This document shows, one piece after another, positions 48,636 through 60,800 of a stretch of 64,000 bases of DNA. The notes beneath the pieces were generated by a model, which saw only the letters and a list, made by a program, of their open reading frames with translations, was not told the origin of the DNA and did no database searches. Made by a program: the position numbers and the translations under genes. How positions within the stretch are numbered: position 1 is the stretch's first letter; every line of letters begins with the position of its first letter. Source of the DNA: Trogon surrucura (lineage: Eukaryota; Chordata; Aves; Trogoniformes; Trogonidae); the NCBI GenBank assembly GCA_020746105.1, contig CM036617.1, forward strand, positions 20,776,037 to 20,840,036, given 5' to 3'.

Positions 48636-49092
48636 CTTGCGGTGTTTCTGCGCCCCGACGCGGGGTGTCGCGGCCGCCTGGCCTGGCCCTGGAGACGCGA
48701 GCTAAGCCTGGTCGGGGGCGGGCAGGACCCTTCTCCACAGGGGATCCTGGATGCCCGCCGAGGGCGCAGCGGACGCGGGCCGCAGGGCGAGCAGCCGGCG
48801 CAGTTCTGCCCTGCTCTGCCCTGCTCCGCCCGGCCGGGGACACACCCCAGCGGCTGAGGCCGCAGTGCCCGCGGGAAGCCTCGCAGCCTCGCTTCTGGGC
48901 TGGCTCAGAGCAGAGCATCAGCCTGGGGTTGCAGTGTGGGAGCGGGGTGGTGGTTGTTGGCAGCTGTAGAGTTGGTTTGTGCCGTGTTCAAGTGCTTGGC
49001 TGACTTACTACTTGATGAATATACTGTGCGGTGGGAGAGCTAGGAGCTAGGCATGTTTAGGACTAATAAACGGGTTAATGAATGTCAGGTTT

Positions 49093-49230
49093 CTCCCTGG
49101 AAGTGTTCAAGGCCAGTCTGGATGGGGCTTTGAGCAACCTGGTCTAGTGGGAGGCGTCCCTGCCCGTGGCAGGGTTTGGAACTAGATGATCTTTATGGTC
49201 TCTGCCAACCCAAACCATTCTATGATTCTA
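49093..49230 (+). mobile_element. CR1 LINE tail in MRPL57 intron 1
   Basis: TCCCTGGAAGTGTTCAAGGC, CTTTGAGCAACCTGGTCTAG, GGAACTAGATGATCTTTATG and CATTCTATGATTCTA. It is followed by a 24-base flank that recurs after the CR1 copy at 50,622. Confidence 0.92.
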
Positions 49231-49844
49231 AATCTGAGCATAGCTTGCACTTTCATGCCTCTTCGTTACACATGCGTATTGTGTCGGAAGCTCTATTTCT
49301 AGTTTCTACAAGCACTGGTTGGTATAATACAGGATATTGTTTTTCTCTACAAACCAGATTTCCTGTGGTTAGAATACAAGACTAGGTAATTGTATACCGA
49401 GTAGTTTATGGAGAGACTGTAGTCAAAAGTTAACACCGAAGAAAGGCCAGATCTGGACCTAGAGGATAGACCTGGAAAGACTCCGTTTTGACAACGCAGT
49501 TGGCGATTTAAAGAAAGAACAAAAGGAATCCTTTGTTTAGTAGTATCTTGGACTGTTTAGTTCATAAATAATTTATGGAGGACATGCTTTAATCTCAGTG
49601 TACTCTTGAGCTAAATAAAGATTTCTGTTTCCCTTTTCTGGTCTTATGTTTCCAGTATGACTGTCATTGCACTGTCTACTGGATGTAGTGATTGGTTGTA
49701 TCAGGTTCTGAACCTCTGACTTCAGAACAACCAGCTGAAAGGCAGTGGAATGTGTGCAGAGTTTTTATTTTTTCTTGTTAAGTTTTTAATTCTTGTCCCT
49801 AAGGTAACAAATATTTAATATTTTTGTTTATATTTTGAGGCATA

Positions 49845-50156
49845 ATGCTTTTAACAACAGTGTTACTCCGCAAGCGAATCCCTGGAAATCAGTGGATTGG
49901 AAAGTACAGGCGACCAAGACCAGTTACCCTTACAATGAAGCAAGCAATGATCCGAAGGTTGGAAATTGAAGCAGAGAATGAATATTGGCTGAGTCGACCC
50001 TACCTGACAAAGGAGCAGGAGTACAAACATAACACAGAAGAGAGACGTGCAAGATGGGAAACTTTCAAAATCCAGATGAAAGCCAAGTTCCCCGAGCACA
50101 GATATATCAGTGATCATTTAAACCACTTAAATGTGTCAAGAAAGTGGACATTTTGA
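49845..50156 (+). CDS. MRPL57: MRPL57 (MRP63): mitochondrial large-subunit ribosomal protein
   Basis: Intact 103-codon frame in a single exon. The protein starts [20 protein letters not shown] and contains the family core [20 protein letters not shown] and the end [16 protein letters not shown]. Human MRPL57 (102 aa) has the same architecture: [26 protein letters not shown] and DQLDHLNVTKKW. It is a small basic component of the 39S mitochondrial ribosomal subunit and is imported with little or no cleavable presequence. The start is the first ATG after a likely acceptor (TTTTGAG at 49,839 or TCCCTAAG at about 49,802). The promoter is shared with SKA3. CR1 tails lie on both sides of the coding exon. 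Confidence 0.95.
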   Translation: MLLTTVLLRKRIPGNQWIGKYRRPRPVTLTMKQAMIRRLEIEAENEYWLSRPYLTKEQEYKHNTEERRARWETFKIQMKAKFPEHRYISDHLNHLNVSRKWTF

Positions 50157-50291
50157 ATAATACAGCATATTTATATTTGGCATGTATTATGCAGTGCCGT
50201 GGGATCTGCTGTCGTACCTATTACGGAAGTTTTGTAATTCAGCATAAGGTTGAGTGATAAGTGAGACTTTGCTCAGTATACAGAGCCTTAC

Positions 50292-50297
50292 ATTAAA
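50292..50297 (+). promoter_or_regulatory. MRPL57: Candidate MRPL57 poly(A) signal (ATTAAA)
   Basis: ATTAAA 136 bases after the stop. A canonical AATAAA follows at 50,815-50,820 beyond a CR1 tail. Either could be used. Confidence 0.45.
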
Positions 50298-50621
50298 AGT
50301 AGTTCTACAGAACAGCGTGCGTTTTCTTATTATTGTCTCTTCAGAAAAGGACAGTTCTTTCTGTGGCTCTACCATCTGCCTGCCTTTTCTTCAGGGGCTT
50401 TGCATAAAACAGCATGAGTTACCAAGCGCAACGATGATAATTTTGAACTAGATGTGTAGCCTCTCTGATTTTCCTTTTGAAAGGCAGGAGAACACACCTG
50501 CTCTGTTGCAAGGGATTATCTGCTGGTACTGACCAGATGGCTCTTCCTGTTCACTTTCCCTTCCGAAGGGATACTTGAGTATACATCAGTACTTGGGACA
50601 CAGCTGATGCTGTGTGATGCT

Positions 50622-50726
50622 GTTTGAACAATCTGGTCTAGTGGGAGATGTCCCTGCCCATGGCAGGGGGGTTGGAACTAGATGATCTTTATGGTCCCTT
50701 CCAACCCAAACCATTCTATGATTCTA
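50622..50726 (+). mobile_element. CR1 LINE tail downstream of MRPL57
   Basis: ATCTGGTCTAGTGGGAGATG, TGGAACTAGATGATCTTTAT and CATTCTATGATTCTA. The next 24 bases (50,727-50,750) equal those after the copy at 49,093. Confidence 0.92.
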
Positions 50727-51145
50727 AATCTGAGCATAGCTTGCACTTTCTTGCAGGCATGTAAGGACTAAGATGAACTAGAATTACAAAGTATGAGGCT
50801 GGAACTCACGAAAGAATAAAATGTTCCATTAAAAAAGAAATCTGGAAAGAATTGTTGAATTTAAATGCCAGTGTCATGTCAGTGCCCTCTTACAGAGATT
50901 ATTTCTGATCTAAAAGAAGCACAGGTGACTGCTGTTGGGAGTGGCAGTCTCATTTCTAAGTCATGTTTAGCATCCTGAAAGAATATAATGACCAAGTGAC
51001 CTGGAAGATATGTCAAGAGTGAGTGTAATCTTAGGTTTGTTGCAGCTGGAGTGTAAAAACTGGAAGAGTTACAGAATGTTTCCCAGGTAAGCAGTCTAAT
51101 ACACACGTGCTACAGCTAAGCGATTTTCAGATTCTTTCACATACT

Positions 51146-51151
51146 TTTATT
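51146..51151 (-). promoter_or_regulatory. ZDHHC20: Candidate ZDHHC20 poly(A) signal
   Basis: AATAAA on the minus strand, about 685 bases past the candidate terminal coding exon (51,882-51,836). The intervening sequence is unique, AT-rich and repeat-free, as expected of a 3' UTR. Confidence 0.4.
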
Positions 51152-51835
51152 AAGTTGATGTTGCATTCACTGACGAACTCGAGTGTCAAGTCCGTATTTT
51201 ATCACTTTGGAAAACAAGTCTAAAACGGTACAACTTTTTATTTAAACGTGAACTATACTTCAGACAAGTATGAACAGGTCTCAACACTGATGTACAAAAT
51301 CTTGAATGCACTTTCAATGGTTATAAATGGCTTAAAATAACATTTATGGAAAGTACACACGTGGGGAAATTTCACAATACAATTAAAACATGAAGGAACT
51401 TCCAGGCAGAGCAATGTGATTTTATCTTTAATTCATTTATAAAAGCCCGTTTTAAAAAGTTACTTCAAGTATTAAACTATAAATGGCAACATGTTTGTTT
51501 TCTCTGTGCATAGGACTAGTCCTATCTGTAACGTACAAAAAAAAATACATTAAATGTGTCATTACACAGATCTTTTACACTTCATCTCAAACTTAAATAC
51601 ACCTCGTTACAAGTTTAGGCATCATAATTAAAAAATAACTATGTGGAAGCAGAACAGCCGGGACATTGTGATTAGTGCAAATGCTGATGACCCTTGCTGG
51701 CAAATACAAAAATAATTGCAGAGATAATTCAGGGATGTTTAATTCATCTAAGTTAAAAAGGGGACAGGAAGAGGCAGATTTAACAGCAGGAACGCTGCCA
51801 CTTCCTGTGATGGTTTTATGATTGTAAATTGTTTT

Positions 51836-51882
51836 TCAGAAAGATTTAAGTTTCTCCCAATAAAGCTGATCACAGCAACAGG
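51836..51882 (-). CDS. ZDHHC20: Candidate ZDHHC20 terminal coding exon
   Basis: A strong acceptor on the minus strand (CCTCACTTCTGTCCCTCAG) is followed, in the phase required by the upstream exon, by codons for (A)[14 protein letters not shown] and TGA. It is placed ahead of a repeat-free 3' UTR-like stretch and an AATAAA at 51,146. No homologue was recognised with confidence, so this is inference from splice signal, phase and position. Confidence 0.4.
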
Positions 51883-54800
51883 CTGAGGGACAGAAGTGAG
51901 GGCGGAACACGCTCAGCATCTAAGCTGTCAGCTAAGCAACGTCAACGGAAGGGAACCCGCATGTCACCATTAATGCTTTGGTGCCAGTAAAGCTGATCCC
52001 AGTACTTCATCCCCAACACATCTGCTTCAGTGCTGAGCGTGTGCTCTGTTTCTTGGGGCAGAGGATGGGAAGAAAGATGGGGAAGCCTCCAAAAAACAAA
52101 GCAAGCAATCCTGTAAACATTGTTGGACTTCACTACCTAAAGGAAACAAGATTCAAGTAATTGCTGCAGAAAACAAATGGCCAAACACCAGTTTTAATCA
52201 GCGTTAAAACTAACTACAACTTGCAGCTTCATTACATTTCATTACAGTTACATAATTAAAAAGAATGCATAAAAAGAGCTGTCTCCATATACAAAAGAAA
52301 TTGATAGAAATGAGTGTAGTAAATGTGTTCCGTATCGTAACAAATGACTTAATATGCAGCTGCTCTCTTTGGTGCAATTTAGGGATAGAAGAGCCTCCGA
52401 TGTCGCGTACCTAGCTCCTTGTTAGGTACTGTGAAAGATGTGATCGTGATCTGCACTGAGTTAAAGAAGCCGCTGTTTGGAGCCTCTGTAAATGCACACC
52501 CGAATCCCCTGATACGTACAATTGTCAATAGTTTACTCAGAGACCATACAGCATGAAGCTCAAAGCTGTGGGGTTTTTTTTTTTGGTTTGATTCTTCATT
52601 TTTAATAAATATGGTCAGTCAGTGCTCCAGATCTAGGCAGATCTGGTTAATACATGCCGGAGTTAATGCATCCGTCGGGGAAATCTGCCAGGCACTAATG
52701 CTGCTGCAAACTCTGCTTTTTGCCGCCTCTTGGGGCTCTCGCGAGCTACAACCAGACCATCCTCCAGATAGATCAAAAGTTGAGTGCCTATCAAATGGTA
52801 TTGAACTTAACCAAAACCTCCGAACCCCAAAAAATTATTTACAATACAAGAGCCACACAAGATCAAATGAGGGAAGAAACAGCACCTGACGTCTGTAGGC
52901 ATTTAGCGCTTTGGAAAACGACCAGTTTCTAAGCAGAGCACACCCAAAGCAGCTTGGTGCCTGCAAATTCCCCACTCAAGGGGCACCTTTAGCAAAACCG
53001 TTACCGTAATTCCTGCTCAGATCACTAAAAACAGAAGTGCCCAACCCCCCCTCTGAAATAACCCTCTGAATATTTAAAGTGGAAGTTTTTAATCAAAGGC
53101 TTATGATGCGTCTATCTCAGGGTAATACTGTCGGAAGTCAGTTATCACAGAAATCTGCACCTCCTCCTGCCCTCGTCCTGTAATACACCTTTGGAAGGAA
53201 CAGCAACGCTGTGTATGTTGTACCTTCTGTAAATAATCGTAAGAAACAGTATTAGCTGTGTAGTTTTAAGTATGTTCTATTTATAGATCTCTCTGCCTCA
53301 TCTTCACAGGGACAGGTTTATCATCTCAAAGACATTTCAGAAATCTCAAGAGAAATCCTGCCCTGTGTCAGGCTTCTGTCCTCACACTGGGAGTTTAATG
53401 TCATTTTGTGTGCGCGACTCTTGTGTGGATGTGGATTTTTTGAAAAGAAAAAAGCAGTAAGAAATACTAAAGCATAGTTTCTAATTGCAGCCAACTATCC
53501 TACAGTAACTACAATACTATTTATGGCTTGCAATAGTAATTATTTTGATGGATCTAAAAGCTTAAAGGCTGCTATTTTTAGTGACCATCTAGGCATCTTC
53601 AAGACTTGCTGATAAAGAGTAGGTTAAAGCACAAAACCGCTATGTACAACACGACCCAGCAACATGAACACTTGTTTTCTCAGGACCCATCTGCCTTTTG
53701 GCTTCCTGAACTGGCAGGGCTGCTCTTCTTGCTGCGTTCCCTCCAAGTTTCCAGCTCTGCAGAGCGCGGGGCAGGAAGAACCTGTTTCCTGGAGCACCCC
53801 TACAGCCGCTCTGCCTCTGCTGGCTGTGACACCCACACCTGCTTGCAACTCGACAGCCAAGCTGCTCTTTGTCCTCACCGACTTATTAATTCCTGGTCTA
53901 CTCCCTCATTTTGCCTACCCCATTTTTCAATATGGCACAGGGTGCCCTTGCTTACAGCTGGGGAGCTGTCAGGACAGAATTCTGAGAGACAGAGCAGAGG
54001 CATCGTCCTGCCACCTCCTCCACAGCCACAGCCTGTCAGGAAACCCTGACACACACACCCCCCCGCCCCCCCCCCCGCCGGTGTGCCCTTAAGAGATCAC
54101 CGAGATAATTCCCGAGTGTCACTCTGGGGGTTCTCTTAGTAAGCAGTTTTCCTGGGGGGAAAAAAAGAAAGGGGGGGTGGGGGGTGAATTTGCAGGAATC
54201 GTATTTGAATCATTTTACTACATTTTGTATTTGTCAAAGTGATTTTTCAGTAACACCTGCTTTTACACCAACAGCAACTCGGGCCTTGAGAGTATCCTAA
54301 GCACACTGCTCTCTCATCTGAAACATGAGAAAAATCTGGGACAATGTACCCAGAAAATGTACTCAGAAATACCAGCTCTTCATGAGAAGCCACAAAAATG
54401 TCCATTAGATACACCAAGAACTGGTTTCAGAAAACCAGCACTAGCTAGAGAACACACATGGAGCTAGCCCAGTCTGTTTCCTTGCATTTTTCCTGTAGAT
54501 CAACTATCCTGACTTCAGAAATCAAGTTATCCTGATGTTAGGCTGCGGTACATGTACATTCATATGGGGGTGCATCAAGCACTTTGGGGCATGAGGTGGA
54601 GCAGAGACCGTATCGCTTATAGTTCCGCTAGACGATGCCTGTGCCTGTCTCTTGTTACTGCAGCTGTCATAACGCTGCTGCAGTAAAAGCCAGATGATGT
54701 CCCAGGCCCTCCGTTACAGCTCCATCAGCACTCGGGACTGCAAATTATAGCATTCAGAAGAAGCCATTTGAACTTCTGGTCTTCTGCCTCTGCTGTCTTC

Positions 54801-57800
54801 CCCAAGAAATTTTGCTGGTGCAGTACTGCTGAGAGCTCATATTCAGATAAGCACTTGTCACATGACATTTGAGAAGAAAAAGCTAAACCTTTCAGATTAA
54901 TGTGTACCAATTTTTTCTTTTCTAAGTCTTGAAATTAACAAATGCAAAATTTCTTGTGCAAAGTTTCAAGAAACATTCTGCAACTTTTATAAAATATGCA
55001 AGTTTGGACCATTGCTTCTGCCTCAAGAACGTCCAATAGTGACCCAATCATGTTGACAGGTTCTCGAAATGTTCTTCTAGAACATTAATAGCCAAGAAAA
55101 ATGTACTCATTCCAAGGACAAAACAAACTTGTTTTAAACCTTGCAGTGTACTCAATACCTTAGTATCTCCACTGTAAACATTTTTTATTTAAGTATCAAT
55201 CAGTCGGGGAGAGAAACCACACCAGTTCTTTGGGTTTGGATCGTCAACTCAGCTACTACCTGCAGTGTGCTTTAAAAGGGCTCAGGTCTATTTGTAACCA
55301 GCATCAGCTGAACATCAGAAGAGTTACAGACAGGAAAACAGTATTTGTCACTTTTTCTGGGTGCAAAATTCCAATACCACCCAAACACGAGTTGGCCATC
55401 TTCTCTGTCGGGGAAAAATTCCCCCGCCATGTTACTTGCTGTAGGTCTCAAGCTGAGGGTGGGCTTTACTCCTCACACAAGAAACATATTTTGCCTTTCC
55501 TGAGCAGGTACATCACTGCACAAAGCACTTCAGCTTTAGCAATCTCAGCATCACTTAAACTGGACTTGAAAGTGATAGACTATGAAGTATAGAAATTTTC
55601 AGAGTGTTAGCGCAAATGTATGATCCAACACCAACTTTCTCATTAGCGCTTGGTTTATATGGTACTTTGGAACCAATAAAAACTTGTGCCTTCATAAAAA
55701 AGATAAAACAAAAGTATAAAACAGTATTTATAAACCGTCAAGAGCCTCACAGAAAAAGCAGTACTCTTCCAGTTGCATTTTCTAACAAAATACAAGCTTT
55801 TTCTCTGGGGTACTTCATTTTGTTACTGCCTCACAGAGAGCATCGCAAATATTAACAGAAAATATTACAACTGTTAATTCATTTTTAGGTTTTCCTTTGT
55901 ATGCTGACAGACAATTGTTGGAAGGCATAATCCACATTTTCTCAAAAAAACCCCAAAGTTTGCTTCTTTGAGCTCTATTCTTGATATGGTTAAATAAATC
56001 AAGTTAAAATCATGAGGGGGGCTCAATCCTATAGCAAAAACACCAATGCCCAAGTAAAAGGCTTTCATGTTGTTGGCATGGCCTTGCTCCAAAGTCCAAC
56101 CAGCAGAAGGAATCCTCAGTCCCAAAAGACTTGGGAGAGCTGTGATCACGGGACAGGCTGCTTAACAGAAAGAGGGCAGAAGACATCATCCAGTCCCTTC
56201 CTCATCACCTGCTGTTTGAACTATGTATAGCCACACGTCAGACTCACTGGCCATGTTCATTTTTCTCTCCTTTTTTTTTCTTTTTCACAGAATCACAGAA
56301 TTTTTCTTTCTTTCTTCTTTTTGTACCCTGGAGACCTGCTATGGAAGTGACTTCTGCAGTGCCTAAGGTATGAAGTTTGCCTGTGGAGGGGTTGGAGTCT
56401 CTGCAATCTACCCCCACCAGTGCAGCATAACAGAAATGCATAGTTCCCACTCTGGACCTTGTGCATCCAAGCAGGGCACTTCAGGATTTGGCCCTTTGGT
56501 AGCAGTATTTAATTCAGTGTTGCATAAATGCACATTAAGAATCTTAAGGCATCTGTCTTAACTTCCCTGCTCTGCAATAGTGCTTACAAGAATCCACTGT
56601 ACTGTGCAGAAACTTGAATTTCTTGTCTCTTCCTAAAATGTTCATGTTCCATTTTTTACTGATCAACTTCTTCCAAACAAAATAAAATAATATTCAAGCA
56701 CAAAATGTGTTGCAGAAACCTAGTGAAACAGAAAAGATAGTTAGTGGAATTAGCTCTGAAAAAACAGATCATAGGGTGTTACTAGAATGCAGGTAGGTAA
56801 CATGATTTAGACTCCTGATTCAGGACAGCAGTTAAGATAATTTCAACTCATAATTAGCCTTCTGGGAGGCGTGGGGCTTTTTGCTCTGTTTTTGTTTTAA
56901 ACCTCTTACGTTTCAGAAGATTGTCTACACTAAGAATGTCAAACCATCACCACTGACCTGTGGCTAAAGTCTCCTGAATCTCTGATTGGCAAGAATTGCT
57001 CATTCATTTTGAATTAAACTGACAGATATGGGGACACAAATCATATCTGCTTAGTTGAGCCTGGGAGACTGCTGACTGGAGGACTAGTTGTCTTTTGCAA
57101 ATTATGCTCTTTTCTCTGGAATAATCTGGGAATTCTACTCGTCAGCCATGACTTTCATTGCTTCTGCTTCATGTTATAGGCATAAAAATTGAAAAATACA
57201 ACTATCAATTTGTTACAGAGTACACAAAAGTGCACAGAACAGATACTGGATCTTACAGCTACCACACAGTTGCTTACAATAGCAGGAGAACTGGAATTAA
57301 CCACTCTGGCCTACAGAAACTGAGATCAAATCCAGCTGAACTCAGAACAGCTGAAATATCACGCTACTGCATTAACCATTATTTGAGATAACACATACCA
57401 AAATGCTTTTGCATTGGGTGCAATTATGCACTATTTATTCATACAGCTTTTAAAAAGACAGCGTTCTGGGCAACTGTGGCACAAAGTATGCAATCTTCCT
57501 CCATTAAATTTGGCCTGACTTTTGGAAGAGAGGGAGGATAGGAAGGAATTCCATCTCAAACTACTACCAGTTGTCTATCTTAAGCCAGTCACTTAAGCTC
57601 CCTCTCTAGGTCAGTGGAAAGAAAGATTAAGACCTTTCTATAATACCCTGTCAAAGGCTGCTGGGATGAACTGCTCTCAGAAGATATCTATTCTTTTCAA
57701 AGAGCAAAAGAAAAGCCATAGTAACCTGTTTAGATCAGATTAGTTTTTATATAGGTAGAGGCTGAAAGCAGTCCCTTGCTTGGGACATTCATCTGCACTT

Positions 57801-60800
57801 TTGTATAAAGCATTGAAAAAAGTTGCAAAGAGAACACTCATTGTTGGTGGGTTCTTGTGGTCAAGTTTTTCAGAAGTACCCGTAACTAGTTTTAATTTGG
57901 TTTTGTATGAGTTTACACTGAGCAGTCTGACCAACATCAGTCCAAGCATCACACCATCCCCCACAAAGACCTTTTAGACACATGCTTTTTTTTTCTTCCT
58001 TGAAAACAAATCAATAGCTCCCAAAAACTATGATTCTAAGTGAGAAGTCTTATTAAAAATAAAGTGATCCTAACATTACCAAGCTCACAGAACTCAAGTA
58101 TTGTGTTTTTTTTTTTTAAAAAAAGGGAATTCCCTTCAAGTTCTCTTTTTTTTTTTTTGAGAAAAAAATAGAGAAATAAAAGCAGTGACTCAGCCCTTAG
58201 CAACTACAGTTGCTAGTTGTCCAAGATTTGCTTCTATTCTAAAAAGAAAAAATTAATAGGAGCTTATAAGCTCATCACAGTATTAAGTCAACATAAAGGA
58301 AGTCTAGTTTAGTCACTGGAAACACACAAAGGGAAGTTTTCACACATCCAGGAACACTCACTGCATTTCCTGAATGCAAAGTGTGCACAGAGCTCTCGCT
58401 CAAAAGAAAGTCCCTGTCAATTCCAAGAGTGACGAAGTGGTCTGTACGCAGACACCTCCATTTACCTACTGACCTGCCTTCCTCACGCGCACGTGGCTTC
58501 TTGAAAAGCAGAGCACGGCCCACTGATACACAATTAAGGAACAGACAGCCGAGGTGCTGTTCCTCAAGACAGCACTTCAACTTGAAATTGTCTATCTAGC
58601 AGATTAGATTCTTCTCCCCGGTCGGGTAACAAATCCAGCACTATCCTCTTCAGTCTGAATTACAGGATTAGTCTGACTCAGACCTATCTAGCCCACGTTT
58701 CCTGCACTACAGCATTACTCCTATTCTGGTCTTTTGGACAGCCATTCTGAGTTTTATTTGGACTTTCTATTACTCATCCAAGATCAGAGGACTCCTCTGC
58801 ATTCCATGACTAGTGCCTTTTGACTTCAGGTGTTTTATTTTTGGTTAGTCATTATATATATAGAAATGGCAATCAATTATGTTGGTCTTACCTGTTTCTC
58901 ATTGAGATGGCTGGTTAGTAATAAGCTGAGATCAGCTTTCCAATGAAACTATAATATGCTTTTTTGCACCTAAAATGTGAGAGAATGTGTTTTTGCAGAC
59001 TTGCATAACAAATAGAAAAGACTTCAAACAAGAAAGCATATTTATGTTGTGCCTACTTTAGAAGAATGTTTTCTTCTCCCTAATACAACATAAAAAGATC
59101 CAAAATCTCAAAACAGTAAGTGTGAAAGCGAGAATTATCTATCTATTACCTTAGTGCAATAACTCATTTTGAATAAGAGCACAAGTTAACCTTAACTTCT
59201 AAACATGATGGCTTCATGCTCTCGAAGAAATTTTCTTCTACTTGCCTCCAATTCCTAGGGACTTTTTAGGCCTAAAAAAATAGGGAAAACCCCACCACAA
59301 ACAAAACCACAGAATCATCAGAAGGGTTATGATGCAGCCTACCTGATTTAACATTTTCCTCTTCGGGGCCACTTTCCACCCACTGACTGTCACTGGCCAG
59401 CAATCGATTTTGTGATTCACTCAGTGGTCGAGTAGGAAAGGACTGATTTGCTCCAGAGCTCAAAAGTAAGCAAAGTCAACAGGAATTCTGTAATAGCAGT
59501 AGCTGCTTATTTCAGACATCTGTAGCGTAGTGAAGTTACTGAAGAGCAAAGCAGCTACACTGCCAACTAAATATGGCTCCTGGCCCCCAACCCCAATTCT
59601 CTGTAGGTCAAGTCTAAACCCGTACCTGACAGAGGCCACTCCCAGTTATAATGGAAAAATGCAGAGATTGAGAGACAAGAGATCGCAGACTGACAACAGT
59701 GCTACTGCCATGGAGTTAAAAAGAGAACCTAACTAGTGCTGTCTGGAAGAACAACCTAATGTCATCTTACCCCATCAGTAAACACTTGGGCTTTCTGCAG
59801 AACATGTTCCTAATGCAAGAGGATACTCTGCTGTTTGCACAAGGATCCTGCTCTTGTGTAAATTCCACAGGTTTTGTCGCACTGGAAGCAACAACTTCTC
59901 AGTACTGCCTGGTACTAATGTCTGGTAACTTGGGTGACTGACAACAACCTTTGACTACAAATTCACCGAACCATACAGAAGACTTACAAAATGGCAAATG
60001 TAACCCCCAGAAACATGCCAACTTGCAGAGATAAATAGTAATGAGCTAAAAACCCTCGAATGCTAAAAAGCAGCAATAGCCACAGTGATCTACCTCTTGC
60101 AAACTGTATCTCAGCACCCCTTGTTTAAGCATACTGAAGGAGGGGAAATATGACTAATACCTTGCCTTTCTCTTGTTCCAAAAAAAACCTTAAAACTTTT
60201 TTTTATGGACCATTATTCATTCTTCCTTGGGACTTGTTTGATTCTTGTTAAGAGCCAGTATGCTCTCTTACTTTCTGTATTACTGTTTCCTTAGAAACAT
60301 TATCCTGTTACAGGTCAAAACCAAGAAACAGACTTTCTGCATGAAGCAGCACTTTTTAGTCGTGATCAACCCTGTCCTTCTCTAAGTCTTACAAACTTGT
60401 TCTGAAGATAACAAAAAGTATAAAAAGTTAAAAAACAATTAGGAAACATTTTTTTTTCTCCAAATGAATCACAGAACAGTAAAAAGTCAGTATCTTAAAT
60501 GCTACAGTTACCTTTTGGCAGGTTCATTTTGGCTTGAGGCGGTAAGTTGCTCTGGATCCATAATCACCAAACGAGTTGGAAAATTACACCCGTCGCCCAA
60601 ACTAAAGCAGAAACAAAGATTTAAATCACAGTTTGTAGTTGCCTTAAATGAACGTACCCCCCCCATGCAAAAGACAAATGCTACAGGCTGAAATCAATTA
60701 CTTGAGTGCAGCACTGAACTCCACACTTGAGCAAGGCAGTTCTACCAATAAGTGGGAATATCAGTTAATTAAATCTTGAAGCTCAAGCCATTCCCACTCT

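Larger units (their letters stand above)
47980..48900. promoter_or_regulatory. Bidirectional CpG-island promoter of SKA3 and MRPL57
   Basis: A GC/CpG-dense block between two divergent first exons. The SKA3 ATG (minus) is at 48,322 and the MRPL57 first-exon donor (plus) at 48,566, so the two start regions are about 200 bases apart. Visible elements are TCTCGCGAGA (48,487-48,496) and CGCCATCTTG (48,519-48,528, YY1-like). There is no TATA box. Confidence 0.82.

Noticed and set aside
48044..49003. 319-codon open frame (+), the longest in the window
   Set aside because: It is an artefact of the stop-poor CpG island. It is Arg/Pro/Ala/Gly-rich, overlaps SKA3 exon 1 antisense and the MRPL57 first exon, and has competing frames of similar length on both strands.
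52737..52745. Third TCTCGCGAG-like site
   Set aside because: The tenth base is C rather than A, there is no CpG island around it, and it lies within the ZDHHC20 3' region, so it is probably chance.
53606..54092. 147- and 142-codon overlapping + frames in the ZDHHC20 region
   Set aside because: Mutually overlapping frames ending in the C-rich tract, with low-complexity ends and no recognisable family.
57135..57163. Alternative ZDHHC20 terminal exon (phase-1 compatible, reading AMKVMADE then stop)
   Set aside because: The pyrimidine tract before its acceptor is poor and no 3' UTR or poly(A) signal was tied to it. The 51,882 candidate has better signals.
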